Of a DNA stretch of 64,000 bases, positions 26,467-34,963 are shown one piece after another. The translations under genes were made by a program, and so were the position numbers. The notes below the pieces were generated by a model. It made no database searches. It saw only the letters and a list, made by a program, of their open reading frames with translations, and had not been told where the DNA came from. Every line of letters begins with the position of its first letter. Within the stretch, counting starts at the first letter, position 1. This DNA comes from Marixanthomonas sp963974425. Lineage in GTDB: Bacteria; Bacteroidota; Bacteroidia; Flavobacteriales; Flavobacteriaceae. The stretch spans positions 109,711-173,710 of the forward strand of contig NZ_CAXBCK010000001.1 of the NCBI RefSeq assembly GCF_963974425.1. The letters are read 5' to 3'.

Positions 26467-29295
26467 ATGAAAAATACGTTACTAGTAGTATTACTTTTTT
26501 TAGCAGAATTAGCCTTTAGTCAAACAGGTTCTGTAAACGGTACCATAAATGATGGAGAGTACAACGATGTCCTTCCATTTGCAAATGTTGTAATTAAAGG
26601 AACCCAAACAGGAACAACATCAGATTTTGAAGGCAAATACACATTAGATTTAAAACCAGGTACCTATACATTGGTTTTTTCGTTTGTTGGATATCAAACT
26701 AAAGAAATAACAGATATTATTATTTCTGAAAACGAATCTACTGCTGTTAATGTAACGCTACAAGCAAGTGCTGGTCAACTAGACGAGGTAATAATTACTA
26801 CAACTGCCCGAAAAAACACTGAAGCAGCTGTACTTAGCTTACAGAAAAATTCAGTTAATTTAATGGATGGTCTGTCTCTTGAAAGTATTAAAAAAACAGG
26901 AGCTAGTAGTGTAGCAAATGCTGTTAAAAATGTACCAGGTGTTTCTATTCAAGGTGGAAAATTTGTATATGTAAGAGGGCTTGGCGACCGGTACACAAAA
27001 TCTATTTTAAACGGAGTAGATGTTCCAGGTCTTGACCCAGACAGAAATACATTGCAACTTGACATTTTCCCTACCCAAATACTAGAAAATATTTTAGTTG
27101 TTAAATCGGCTACAGCAGATCAACCTGCAGATTTTACTGGTGGTGTTGTTGATATTGTAACAAAAGACATCCCAAGCCGAGAAGAGTATAGTTTATCTAT
27201 AGGAGCAAGTTATAATTCAGATTTCCACTTTCAGGATAATTATTTAGTATCTGATAAAAGTAACACCGACTTTTTAGGTTTTGATGATGGCTTGAGAGAT
27301 AACCCACTGGCTCCTAATCAAGATGTGCCATTACCACAACAAAATGGTGAAGTTGCGCAAGTTATAACACAACGTTTTAACCCTACCTTGGCTGCACAAC
27401 GTGAACAAAGTTTGATGGATTTTAAATTATCGGCCACAGCTGGTAATCAATATGAAATTGGTGATAACAAACTTGGGTTTTTAGCTTCATTATCTTATAA
27501 AAATGAAACTAAATACTATGATGAGTATGTTGATGGCCAGATATACAGAAAAGATGAAACCGATAAATCTAACTTTGAACTACTTGCTGATAGAACCCAA
27601 AATGGAGAAGTAGGTAACAACAATGTATTAATTAGCGGTTTAGCTGGATTGTCTTTTAAAACTGAAAAATCTAAATATAGATTTAACGTACTTCATATCC
27701 AAAATGGAGAATCTGAAGCATCAATCTTTAGACAAAGTAACTTTATTATAAGTAGCAATAACGTAAAGAAGGATAATTTAATTTACACTGAAAGAGCTAT
27801 AACCAATGGTCTATTAAGTGGAAAACACTCGCTGGGAAGTGAAAATGATTGGACTATTGAATGGAAATTATCCCCTACTATAGCCCGAATTGACGATAAA
27901 GATTTTAGAGTAACGCCTTTTAGAGTTTCTACTAACTCTCAAACAGGTGAAGAAATTTTCACAATCGAACCTAGTGAGTCTGGCTTACCTTCAAGGTTTT
28001 ATAGAAATTTAGAAGAAATAAATTTAGCTGGAAAATTAGATATTGAAAAAAAGCACACCCTATTTGGTTACGATGCTAAAGTAAAATTTGGTGGTGCTTA
28101 CACATATAAGCAACGTGATTTTGAAGTAGTTAAATTTGCAATTCCATTCTTAAACTTTCCATCGGCTTCTTTAGGCGGAAACCCTAATTTAATTCTAGAT
28201 GATGAGAATGTGTATGATCCAACTACCAATAGTGGTTTTTATATTAGAGATGACTCAAACGATTCAGATTCATATGATTCTGAAGTATCTGTTGCTGCAG
28301 GTTATCTTTCAGAAGAGTTTAAAGTTACTAGTTGGTTTAATGCTATTTTAGGAGTTCGTTTTGAAAAATTCGATTTAATCTACACTGGAGAAAACCAAAA
28401 TGGAACAGAGTTAGTTGATGCTACTATTTTAGATAAGTCAGACTTTTTCCCTTCAGCAAATTTAATCTTTGACCTTGATGAAGATGGCAATGAAAAAATA
28501 CGAGCTTCATACGCACGTACTACCGCAAGACCTTCATTTAAAGAAGCTTCATTAGCTGAAATTTTCGATCCTATTAGTAGTACCACTTTTATTGGTAACA
28601 TTGACCTACAGCCTAGTTATATCAATAATTTTGACCTACGATTTGAAAAATATGGTGAAAACAGTGATTTCTTCGCATTAAGTGGTTTCTATAAATCATT
28701 TAATGATCCCATTGAACTTTCATTTATTAGAAGAGCATATGGACAGTACACTCCTTTAAACCTTGGAGACGCTAATGTTTTTGGAGGAGAAATTGAGGTT
28801 CGAAAAAACCTTGGCTTTATTGATGGGCTTCAAGACCTTTCATTCAACGCCAATTTTTCATTAATAGAATCACAACAAGATTACAGTGATGATGAAAGAG
28901 AAGGAAGACTTGATAACCTTAGAGAAGGTGAAACACTAGACGATACACGTCAACTTCAAGGTCAATCTCCTTACTTAATTAATATTGGACTTAATTACAA
29001 CAATGACGACAGTGGCTGGCAAGGTGGTTTGTTTTACAATACACAAGGTAAAACACTACAAATTGTAGGTGCAGGTGATGTAGCCGATGTATTTACGCTA
29101 CCATTCCATAATGTTAAGTTGAATCTTTCTAAAACATTCGGTGAAAACAAAAATTCTACAATTAGTTTACAATTTGAAAATTTATTGGATGACGACGTAG
29201 AAAGTGTTTACCAATCTTTTGGTGGAGAAGATCAAATTTATTCTAAGTGGAACCCAGGACAAGAAATTAGCCTTTCTTATAGTATTCGGTTTTAG
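26467..29295 (+). CDS. TonB-dependent outer-membrane receptor with CarboxypepD_reg-like domain
   Basis: 942 aa. Signal peptide (about 1-18, ending LAFSQ), a carboxypeptidase regulatory-like beta domain (about 20-105; FANVVIKGTQTGTTSDFEGKY), a plug domain (about 125-235; VSIQGGKFVYVRGLGDRYT, FTGGVVDIVTKDIP) and a 22-strand barrel ending in YSIRF. It is not a SusC type: no SusD partner follows and the plug lacks the SusC signature. The linked beta-helix lipoprotein, porin and PiT permease point to phosphate or phosphorylated substrates, which is inference from context. Confidence 0.93.
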   Translation: MKNTLLVVLLFLAELAFSQTGSVNGTINDGEYNDVLPFANVVIKGTQTGTTSDFEGKYTLDLKPGTYTLVFSFVGYQTKEITDIIISENESTAVNVTLQASAGQLDEVIITTTARKNTEAAVLSLQKNSVNLMDGLSLESIKKTGASSVANAVKNVPGVSIQGGKFVYVRGLGDRYTKSILNGVDVPGLDPDRNTLQLDIFPTQILENILVVKSATADQPADFTGGVVDIVTKDIPSREEYSLSIGASYNSDFHFQDNYLVSDKSNTDFLGFDDGLRDNPLAPNQDVPLPQQNGEVAQVITQRFNPTLAAQREQSLMDFKLSATAGNQYEIGDNKLGFLASLSYKNETKYYDEYVDGQIYRKDETDKSNFELLADRTQNGEVGNNNVLISGLAGLSFKTEKSKYRFNVLHIQNGESEASIFRQSNFIISSNNVKKDNLIYTERAITNGLLSGKHSLGSENDWTIEWKLSPTIARIDDKDFRVTPFRVSTNSQTGEEIFTIEPSESGLPSRFYRNLEEINLAGKLDIEKKHTLFGYDAKVKFGGAYTYKQRDFEVVKFAIPFLNFPSASLGGNPNLILDDENVYDPTTNSGFYIRDDSNDSDSYDSEVSVAAGYLSEEFKVTSWFNAILGVRFEKFDLIYTGENQNGTELVDATILDKSDFFPSANLIFDLDEDGNEKIRASYARTTARPSFKEASLAEIFDPISSTTFIGNIDLQPSYINNFDLRFEKYGENSDFFALSGFYKSFNDPIELSFIRRAYGQYTPLNLGDANVFGGEIEVRKNLGFIDGLQDLSFNANFSLIESQQDYSDDEREGRLDNLREGETLDDTRQLQGQSPYLINIGLNYNNDDSGWQGGLFYNTQGKTLQIVGAGDVADVFTLPFHNVKLNLSKTFGENKNSTISLQFENLLDDDVESVYQSFGGEDQIYSKWNPGQEISLSYSIRF

Positions 29296-29313
29296 AATAA
29301 TAAATAAGCTGCT

Positions 29314-29350
29314 AAAAAAGCCCGACAGGTTTAAACTGTCGGGCTTTTTT
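29314..29350. terminator. Strong terminator after the TonB receptor
   Basis: Perfect 15-bp arms 29314-29328 and 29336-29350 (GCCCGACAG core) with loop GTTTAAA, flanked by A6 and T6. It serves the receptor gene and the converging MORN-type gene ending at 29369. Confidence 0.93.
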
Positions 29351-29368
29351 ATTTTATTGTTTTAAACT

Positions 29369-29740
29369 CTAGTTGGAAACAATCTGCGTGTTATCCTTTT
29401 TAAAAGTGTTCACTTTTGCAATTTTAGAATTCATATAAGTAACTTCTCTAATAGTCTCCCCTTGAAAGAAAACCCAAGATCCTACTTTTTTTCCTTTGTC
29501 ATATTCTGCAATAGCTGTTTTGTTTCCGTTAGTGTCATAACTTACCCATTTACCTTGTAATTTATTATCTAAGGTATAAAAACCTGTTTGTGCCACTACA
29601 CCATTATCGTGATACAAGGTTGCCTCAACAACATTACCGTCCAATCCAGTAAGCACATACTTATCCTTATTATTTTTTTCTTGAGCTGTACCTATTGCTA
29701 CTATCGCTACTAAAGCTAAAAGTGTGATTATATTTTTCAT
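29369..29740 (-). CDS. Secreted MORN/YwqK-type repeat protein
   Basis: 123 aa. Start at the ATG 29740 gives a signal peptide (MKNIITLLALVAIVAIGTAQ). The body contains short repeats of the form GxxxxTGFYxxxxKLQGKWVSYDTNGN and AEYDKGKKVGSWVFF, the MORN-like pattern of YwqK antitoxin-type proteins. Small proteins of this kind are sometimes mislabelled nicotinic acid mononucleotide adenyltransferase, but no nucleotidyltransferase motif is present. It lies inside the phosphate island, convergent with the receptor gene. Function unknown; probably periplasmic. Confidence 0.85.
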   Translation of the reverse strand: MKNIITLLALVAIVAIGTAQEKNNKDKYVLTGLDGNVVEATLYHDNGVVAQTGFYTLDNKLQGKWVSYDTNGNKTAIAEYDKGKKVGSWVFFQGETIREVTYMNSKIAKVNTFKKDNTQIVSN

Positions 29741-29767
29741 AATATTCTTTTTTTTAAATCTATATAC

Positions 29768-29775
29768 CAAATATA
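29768..29775 (-). promoter_or_regulatory. -7 element of the MORN-type gene
   Basis: Minus-strand TATATTTG fits TAnnTTTG and lies 27 bases before the ATG at 29740. The phased hexamers seen at the other promoters of this island are not in the matching orientation here. Confidence 0.45.
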
Positions 29776-29783
29776 CAATATAT

Positions 29784-29833
29784 TTTACATTAATTAAATG
29801 TTTACTTAACATTAAATTTACATTGAAACAACA
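29784..29833 (+). repeat. Array of 11-bp-phased TTnACA-like hexamers
   Basis: TTTACA (29784), TAAATG (29795, poor), TTAACA (29806), TTTACA (29817) and ACAACA (29828) begin exactly 11 bases apart. The pair TTAACA-N5-TTTACA is identical to that before the lipoprotein gene at 25040-25056. No -7 element follows in the expected phase, so its target is unclear. The stretch is AT-rich, so chance must be considered. Confidence 0.35.
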
Positions 29834-29893
29834 ATATGCTTATAATCAGTATTTTATACATTAAAACTTAACATTGGAATCAATACTGAAATA

Positions 29894-30048
29894 ATAATTT
29901 GATAATATTAGCATGATGCGTAAGCCACATTAGAGTTATTATTTTGTTGCGTCTATAGACTAATTTACACCTATAATAAATCGTTTAAGTTTTTGTCGAC
30001 TAGATTTTTTTAAGTGTATGAGCTGCCCTGATCAGGCAGCTTTTTTTT
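29894..30048 (+). ncRNA. Candidate small RNA or porin leader ending at an orphan terminator
   Basis: The 414-base gap 29741-30154 has no convincing ORF but contains a complete plus-strand terminator (30021-30048) with no plus-strand gene before it after the receptor's own terminator. A -7-like ATAATTTG (29894-29901) is preceded at 26 bases by TTAACA (29868-29873), the same phase as the first repeat of the lipoprotein promoter. A transcript of roughly 140 bases would result. No RNA family is recognised. Confidence 0.25.
30021..30048 (+). terminator. Orphan intrinsic terminator upstream of the porin gene
   Basis: AGCTGCC (30021-30027), loop CTGATCA, GGCAGCT (30035-30041), then seven more T. 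The A/T context on the left is not a T-run on the minus strand, so it works on the plus strand only, 107 bases before the porin ATG. Confidence 0.75.
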
Positions 30049-30091
30049 GTGATTAAATTTAAAAATAGTATTATATTAAATTAATATTCAC

Positions 30092-30125
30092 GAAACGTTA
30101 TCTTAACATTGAATTATGTTCTTTG
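30092..30125 (+). promoter_or_regulatory. Candidate Pho-type promoter of the porin gene
   Basis: TTAACA (30103-30108), nine bases, then GTTCTTTG (30118-30125): the same geometry as TTTACA-N9-TTTCTTTG at 25051-25073. The downstream bases also agree (CTTTGCAGCGACAAA versus CTTTGTGGCACTAAA). The unit 11 bases upstream is only GAAACG, so a double repeat is weak here. No -33 TTG is visible. Confidence 0.4.
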
Positions 30126-30154
30126 CAGCGACAAAAACTTAATAAACGATTTAA

Positions 30155-31381
30155 ATGAAGCTACGCTATATAGCATTGCTTGTGGCACTATTTGTCTTTA
30201 TTTTAAAGGCAAATGCTCAAGACACCACTAACACTTCTTATGGAGATGGGCTACTTAACCTTGTGGCCAAAGACAGTTCATGGAGTGTTAAGTTTGCCCC
30301 TCGCATTCAATTTAGGGCACTTTCTACTTGGGATCACAATGGAGAACAGTATACAAAGCCAGATCAAAAATTTTTGATTAGAAGAGCTCGATTAAAGTTT
30401 GATGGTTTCGCTTATTCCCCCAAACTGAAATACAAAATTGAGCTAGGGCTTTCTAGTCGTGATATATCTGGTGGAAATCAATTTACTAGCGATGCTCCAC
30501 GATACATCTTGGATGCCGTCCTTATGTGGAATTTCTATGAAAATTTTGAATTATGGGCCGGACAAACCAAGCTTCCTGGTAACTTAGAACGAATAGTCTC
30601 ATCAGGGAACCTTCAGTTAATAAATCGATCCTTGTTAAACCGTGATTTTAACGTAGACCGCGATTTAGGTATCCAGTTGCACCACAAAATTAAATTTTCA
30701 GAAAAAATTATTCTACGTGAGAAATTTGCACTTTCACAAGGAGAGGGCAGAAACATTACCTCAGGCAACTTGGGTGGCCATCAATATACTGGAAGATTAG
30801 AGCTTTTCCCTTTTGGAGACTTTACTAATGGCACTGAATATGTACAAAGTGATTTAAAGCGTGAACAAACCCCAAAATTAATGATAGGCGCAGCCTATGA
30901 TTATAATGATAACGCTGTAAAGACAAGAAGCAACCAAGGAAGCTATATGCAAACTAGTACCGGTTTTTACGAGACAGATATTTCAACTGTATTTGTAGAT
31001 GCTATGTTTAAATACAAAGGCTTCTCTTTTATGGGCGAATTTTCCAATAGGGATGCTGACAATCCTATTGCGACAGAAGTCGATGGTTCAGTTGCTTTAG
31101 ATGAGGACGGAAACCCGACTAACGATGTTGTTCTAGTAGGAAATGCTTTAAACCTTCAAGCTGGTTATCTTTTTAAAAATAATTATGAGCTTGCCGGACG
31201 CTTTACCTCTCTAAGTTTTGATGAGATAACTAAAACACAAAACCAAGAACAATACACAATAGGAATATCTAAATATATTGTAGGTCATAAACTAAAGGTT
31301 CAAAGTGACTTTAGTTATAACACTGTTGAAAATGAGAAAGGTCCTTTGGCTTTTCGTATTGGGTTTGACCTTCACTTTTAG
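30155..31381 (+). CDS. OprO/OprP-type phosphate-selective porin
   Basis: 408 aa. Signal peptide (about 1-22, ending ILKANAQ). The mature protein shows the OprO/P pattern: SVKFAPRIQFRALSTWD near the start, FLIRRARLKFDGFAY, and the linked WAGQTKLPGNLERIVSSGN and LLNRDFNVDRDLGIQL segments. It ends with IGFDLHF, a terminal barrel strand. It should form a trimeric 16-strand outer-membrane channel for anions. The PiT permease gene starts 76 bases later, which supports a phosphate role. Family specificity for phosphate or polyphosphate in this phylum is inferred. Confidence 0.9.
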   Translation: MKLRYIALLVALFVFILKANAQDTTNTSYGDGLLNLVAKDSSWSVKFAPRIQFRALSTWDHNGEQYTKPDQKFLIRRARLKFDGFAYSPKLKYKIELGLSSRDISGGNQFTSDAPRYILDAVLMWNFYENFELWAGQTKLPGNLERIVSSGNLQLINRSLLNRDFNVDRDLGIQLHHKIKFSEKIILREKFALSQGEGRNITSGNLGGHQYTGRLELFPFGDFTNGTEYVQSDLKREQTPKLMIGAAYDYNDNAVKTRSNQGSYMQTSTGFYETDISTVFVDAMFKYKGFSFMGEFSNRDADNPIATEVDGSVALDEDGNPTNDVVLVGNALNLQAGYLFKNNYELAGRFTSLSFDEITKTQNQEQYTIGISKYIVGHKLKVQSDFSYNTVENEKGPLAFRIGFDLHF

Positions 31382-31392
31382 CACTTTAATAG

Positions 31393-31437
31393 ATAACAAT
31401 TTGGTAACAATAAAAGGCAATTAAATTAAGAGATTTG
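31393..31437 (+). promoter_or_regulatory. Candidate Pho-type promoter of the PiT permease gene
   Basis: ATAACA (31393-31398) and GTAACA (31404-31409) are 11 bases apart; the next in-phase hexamer is AGGCAA (31415), and 15 bases further begins GAGATTTG (31430-31437), a weak -7 element. The spacing equals that at 25051/25066 and 30103/30118. It lies between the porin stop and the permease start, so the permease may have its own promoter besides read-through. Confidence 0.35.
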
Positions 31438-31457
31438 CACCACTTTAATTAAAGAAA

Positions 31458-33701
31458 ATGGAAAACATATACTTATTAATGATCGTAGCATTGGCAGTAC
31501 TTGCCGTGGCCGATCTTGTTGTAGGAGTTAGTAACGACGCCGTTAATTTTCTTAACTCGGCCATCGGTTCTAAAGCCATATCATTTAAATCAATTATGAT
31601 TATTGCAAGTATTGGTATATTTATCGGTGCTGTGTTCTCTAGTGGAATGATGGAAGTAGCTAGAAAAGGTATTTTTGAGCCCGGCCAATTCTACTTTGAA
31701 GAAATCATGATCATTTTTATGGCAGTTATGATAACTGACATACTCTTGCTCGATTTTTTCAATACGCTTGGTTTACCAACATCCACAACCGTTTCTATTG
31801 TTTTTGAATTATTAGGAGCCGCCGTGGTGATGTCGTTAATAAAAATTGGTGCTAATGAAACTGAAACTTGGGCAGACTTAGGTAAATACATAAACACTGC
31901 AAAAGCCACCGAAATTATTCTGGGTATTTTACTCTCGGTAATTATTGCCTTTTCAGTCGGTGCCGTAGTGCAATGGTTATCACGTTTAGTTTTCTCTTTC
32001 CACTATGAAAAGAGAATCAAAAATTTTGGTGCTTTGTTTGGTGGTGTTGCCCTAACTGCTATTGGATATTTCATCTTTATGAAAGGATTGAAAGGAACCC
32101 CTTACTACGGAGATTTTAAAGAGGTAGTAGAAGGGAACGAGCTTTACTTTGTTGGAGGAAGCTTTATTTTCTGGACACTCTTTTCTTTTCTCTTTATGAA
32201 ACTGTTCAAGAAAAGCATACTTATTATCGTAATTGCAATAGGTACCTTTGGTTTAGCACTCGCTTTCTCAGGAAATGACTTAGTAAACTTTATTGGTGTA
32301 CCTATGGCAGCATTTCATTCATATGAAGCTTGGTCTGCCTCAGGCGAATCTGCCTCTACTTTCTCTATGACTGTGCTTTCAGAAAAAGTTCCTGCAGAGC
32401 CATTCCTTCTCTTTATTGCTGGAGGTGTAATGGTACTCACCCTTTGGTTTTCTAAAAAAGCACGAGGGGTTGCTGAAACCGAAATTGGTTTATCTAGACA
32501 AGGGGAAGGTCATGAAAAATTTCAACCTAATATGCTGTCTAGAATAGTAGTAAAAGGTACTTCAAGAATTTCGCAAGGATTAAATTATATATTACCAAGT
32601 GCTACCACAAAAACCATAAACGCACGGTTTGAAAAACCTGTGGTAGAATTACCAAAACACAGAACATACGAGTTGCCAGCTTTTGATATGATTCGTGCTT
32701 CTATTAACTTAGTCGTGGCAGGAGTACTTATCTCAATAGCTACTTCTATGAAACTACCTTTATCTACAACATACGTAACCTTTATGGTTGCTATGGGTAC
32801 TTCTTTAGCCGATAGAGCTTGGGGACGAGAAAGTGCTGTTTATCGAGTTGCTGGAGTACTTAATGTAATTGGCGGATGGTTTTTTACAGCGTTTAGTGCC
32901 TTTGTGGCTGCCGGAACGTTAGCATACCTTATCTTTTTAGGAAAAGGAGTCGCTATAGCTATCCTACTAATGTTAGCTGTACTTCTTTTGGTTAGAAATT
33001 ACCTTTCTTATAAAAAGAAAAGCAACGCCATAATGGATGAAACCGGACTTAAGAAAACCGAAAGCAATACCGTACAGGGTATCATTCAAGAAAGTGCAGA
33101 TAATATTGCAAAAGTAGTACACCGAAGCAATAAGATTTATTCTGATATGTTACGAGGATTAGCAAAACAGGACACCTCTAAACTTAAAAAGAGTAAAAAA
33201 GGAGTTAAAAAACTGAATGATGAAATTGATGAACTACGCGATAATATTTTCTATTTCATTAAAGATCTAGATGAAAAAAGCGTTCGAGGAAGTAACTTTT
33301 ACATTATTATTTTAGGGTATTTACAAGATGTAGCCCAATCGCTTGAGTTTATTTCTAAAGCGAGCTATAAGCACGTAAATAACAATCACAAAGCGTTACG
33401 ATTTAATCAAATTAAGGACCTTCAAGAAATTGATCAATCCCTTCAAGACCTCTTTGTTGAAATTGAATCTATTTTTAAAGATCTTGAAATAGAGAAAATT
33501 GAAATGGTATTGGATAAAAAACAAGATCTGTTTACACATGTTTCAGATAAAATTGAAAAACAGATAGCTAGAACCAGAACCGAAGAGTCGAGTCCTAAAA
33601 ACACGGCGTTATACTTCAGTTTACTGTTAGAGACAAAAGATTTGATTACCGCTTTAATGAACTTAATGGAAGAGTATTATATAAGCTACAAAAAAGCATA
33701 G
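31458..33701 (+). CDS. PiT-family inorganic phosphate permease fused to a PhoU-like domain
   Basis: 747 aa. Residues 1-530 are a PiT permease with inverted duplicated signatures: GVSNDAVNFLNSAIGSKAI near 24-42 with GLPTSTTVSIVFELLGAA near 104-121, and ATSMKLPLSTTYVTFMVAMG near 427-446. About 12 membrane helices are visible. Residues about 550-747 form a cytoplasmic, charged, all-helical domain (DNIAKVVHRSNKIYSDMLRG onwards) typical of PhoU/DUF47 regulators of phosphate transport. The fusion puts permease and regulator in one chain. Located behind the porin, it would move phosphate across the inner membrane. Confidence 0.93.
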   Translation: MENIYLLMIVALAVLAVADLVVGVSNDAVNFLNSAIGSKAISFKSIMIIASIGIFIGAVFSSGMMEVARKGIFEPGQFYFEEIMIIFMAVMITDILLLDFFNTLGLPTSTTVSIVFELLGAAVVMSLIKIGANETETWADLGKYINTAKATEIILGILLSVIIAFSVGAVVQWLSRLVFSFHYEKRIKNFGALFGGVALTAIGYFIFMKGLKGTPYYGDFKEVVEGNELYFVGGSFIFWTLFSFLFMKLFKKSILIIVIAIGTFGLALAFSGNDLVNFIGVPMAAFHSYEAWSASGESASTFSMTVLSEKVPAEPFLLFIAGGVMVLTLWFSKKARGVAETEIGLSRQGEGHEKFQPNMLSRIVVKGTSRISQGLNYILPSATTKTINARFEKPVVELPKHRTYELPAFDMIRASINLVVAGVLISIATSMKLPLSTTYVTFMVAMGTSLADRAWGRESAVYRVAGVLNVIGGWFFTAFSAFVAAGTLAYLIFLGKGVAIAILLMLAVLLLVRNYLSYKKKSNAIMDETGLKKTESNTVQGIIQESADNIAKVVHRSNKIYSDMLRGLAKQDTSKLKKSKKGVKKLNDEIDELRDNIFYFIKDLDEKSVRGSNFYIIILGYLQDVAQSLEFISKASYKHVNNNHKALRFNQIKDLQEIDQSLQDLFVEIESIFKDLEIEKIEMVLDKKQDLFTHVSDKIEKQIARTRTEESSPKNTALYFSLLLETKDLITALMNLMEEYYISYKKA

Positions 33702-33723
33702 TATTATATTCCTTCAGAAATAA

Positions 33724-33762
33724 AAAGAGCCTTCTACAAAATTTGTAAAAGGCTTTTTTTTG
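33724..33762. terminator. Terminator between the PiT gene and the converging JmjC gene
   Basis: GCCTTCTACAAA / TTTGTAAAAGGC with one mismatch, preceded by an A-run and followed by T8. The A-run on the left makes it usable for both converging genes. Confidence 0.85.
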
Positions 33763-33779
33763 TTTATATAACATCTCGA

Positions 33780-34646
33780 TTACCGGTCTATCCCAAGTTT
33801 GTTATGTGTTTTGGTAATCGCTTTTCTATTTTTTTGATCAATCCAATCTTGCCCTTTCAATTTTCGCATTAGCGTATCAAAATGACGCATAATAACGATG
33901 TTGTAAATGGCTTTTCCTAAGTTTTTGGGGTTTCTTGCAATAGCGCGTAAACTCATAGAGAACCCAGGTGTTATATATCGCATATAGTGCCAATAGCCCT
34001 CAGGCATATATAAAACATTACCGTGCTCTAAATGCGCTTTAAAACCTTTTGCTTTTTTTAGAGCAGGCCATTTATTATAATCTGGATCTGCAAAATTGAT
34101 ATCCTCACGAGTTATTAGTGAATGAGGAATTTTATATAAATAGTCGTTCTGTTTTTGATCAAATAAGATCACTTCTTTTTTTCCATGGAAATGAAAATGG
34201 AAAATATTAGCCAGATCAATATCGTAATGCATAAAGGTATAACTGTCTTCCCCACCAAAGAAAAGCATAGGAAGTCCTTTCATTAATTTAACACCAAAAT
34301 CTGGATATGAATAGTCTTTCTGTAGTTCAGGTACTTCTTTTAAGACATTCCACAGAAAAATACGGTATTTGGTAGGTTCTTTTTTAAGCAAATCGATATA
34401 CTCGCTCATTTTCATAGTAGCGTGCGGCTCGTTAAACCCATCTTCATGGCTAACTGGTCTATCGTCATAAAGCGGCACCTCTTTGTCTCCCGCAACGTTG
34501 GCCATGTAATCTAAGTCCCACTTTTTAAAGGCAGGCCAATCTTCAACAAAACGTTCGATAACTACTGGTTTTTGAGGCTTAAAATATTTTGAAATAAAGT
34601 CTTTTTTTGAAATTGTCTCGACTCTATCTATTTCTTGTAATTGCAT
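33780..34646 (-). CDS. Cupin-8/JmjC-like 2-oxoglutarate and Fe(II) oxygenase
   Basis: 288 aa, about the normal length for the cupin_8 group. N-terminal PVVIERFVEDWPAFKKWDLDY is the usual start of these proteins. The iron site is His-X-Asp in FMHYDIDLANIFHFHFHG (about 138-155) with the distal His in LYMPEGYWHYMRY (about 212-224). Members hydroxylate proteins or RNA-associated factors; the target here is not evident. It stands alone between convergent and divergent neighbours. The start ATG at 34646 gives MQLQEIDRVETISKKDF. Confidence 0.88.
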   Translation of the reverse strand: MQLQEIDRVETISKKDFISKYFKPQKPVVIERFVEDWPAFKKWDLDYMANVAGDKEVPLYDDRPVSHEDGFNEPHATMKMSEYIDLLKKEPTKYRIFLWNVLKEVPELQKDYSYPDFGVKLMKGLPMLFFGGEDSYTFMHYDIDLANIFHFHFHGKKEVILFDQKQNDYLYKIPHSLITREDINFADPDYNKWPALKKAKGFKAHLEHGNVLYMPEGYWHYMRYITPGFSMSLRAIARNPKNLGKAIYNIVIMRHFDTLMRKLKGQDWIDQKNRKAITKTHNKLGIDR

Positions 34647-34963
34647 AAATAATCTGAAAACGACAAAACTACAAAACTTAGCCGAAAGGTTTTCTTAAAG
34701 AAAAGTTTACTTTGTGAAGGCCTTCCCTTTTGTGAGATTAAATGTTTCTTTACACACACACCTATATGTATAGTTGGTATAAAAAGGCAGGGTGCCGAAT
34801 AGAAAGTTAGTGAGTTTTTCTTCAGAAACCCTATGCAATGTATTAAATTGCCAATGAGGTGATATTTTAATATATATTAAAGATTGACATATTTTTAATA
34901 CTTAAACAGAATCACATTTTATAACTTTATAGCTTTAAAAACACAAATAAACACCTTACTAAT
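34647..34963. other. Intergenic region before nhaA, 317 bases
   Basis: Divergent region between the JmjC gene and nhaA. No convincing ORF or terminator hairpin is seen. TTGACA occurs at 34884-34889, and near-consensus -7 elements TAACTTTA (34923-34930) and TAGCTTTA (34930-34937) precede nhaA, but their spacing to a TTG is not canonical. A regulatory leader cannot be excluded. Confidence 0.4.
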
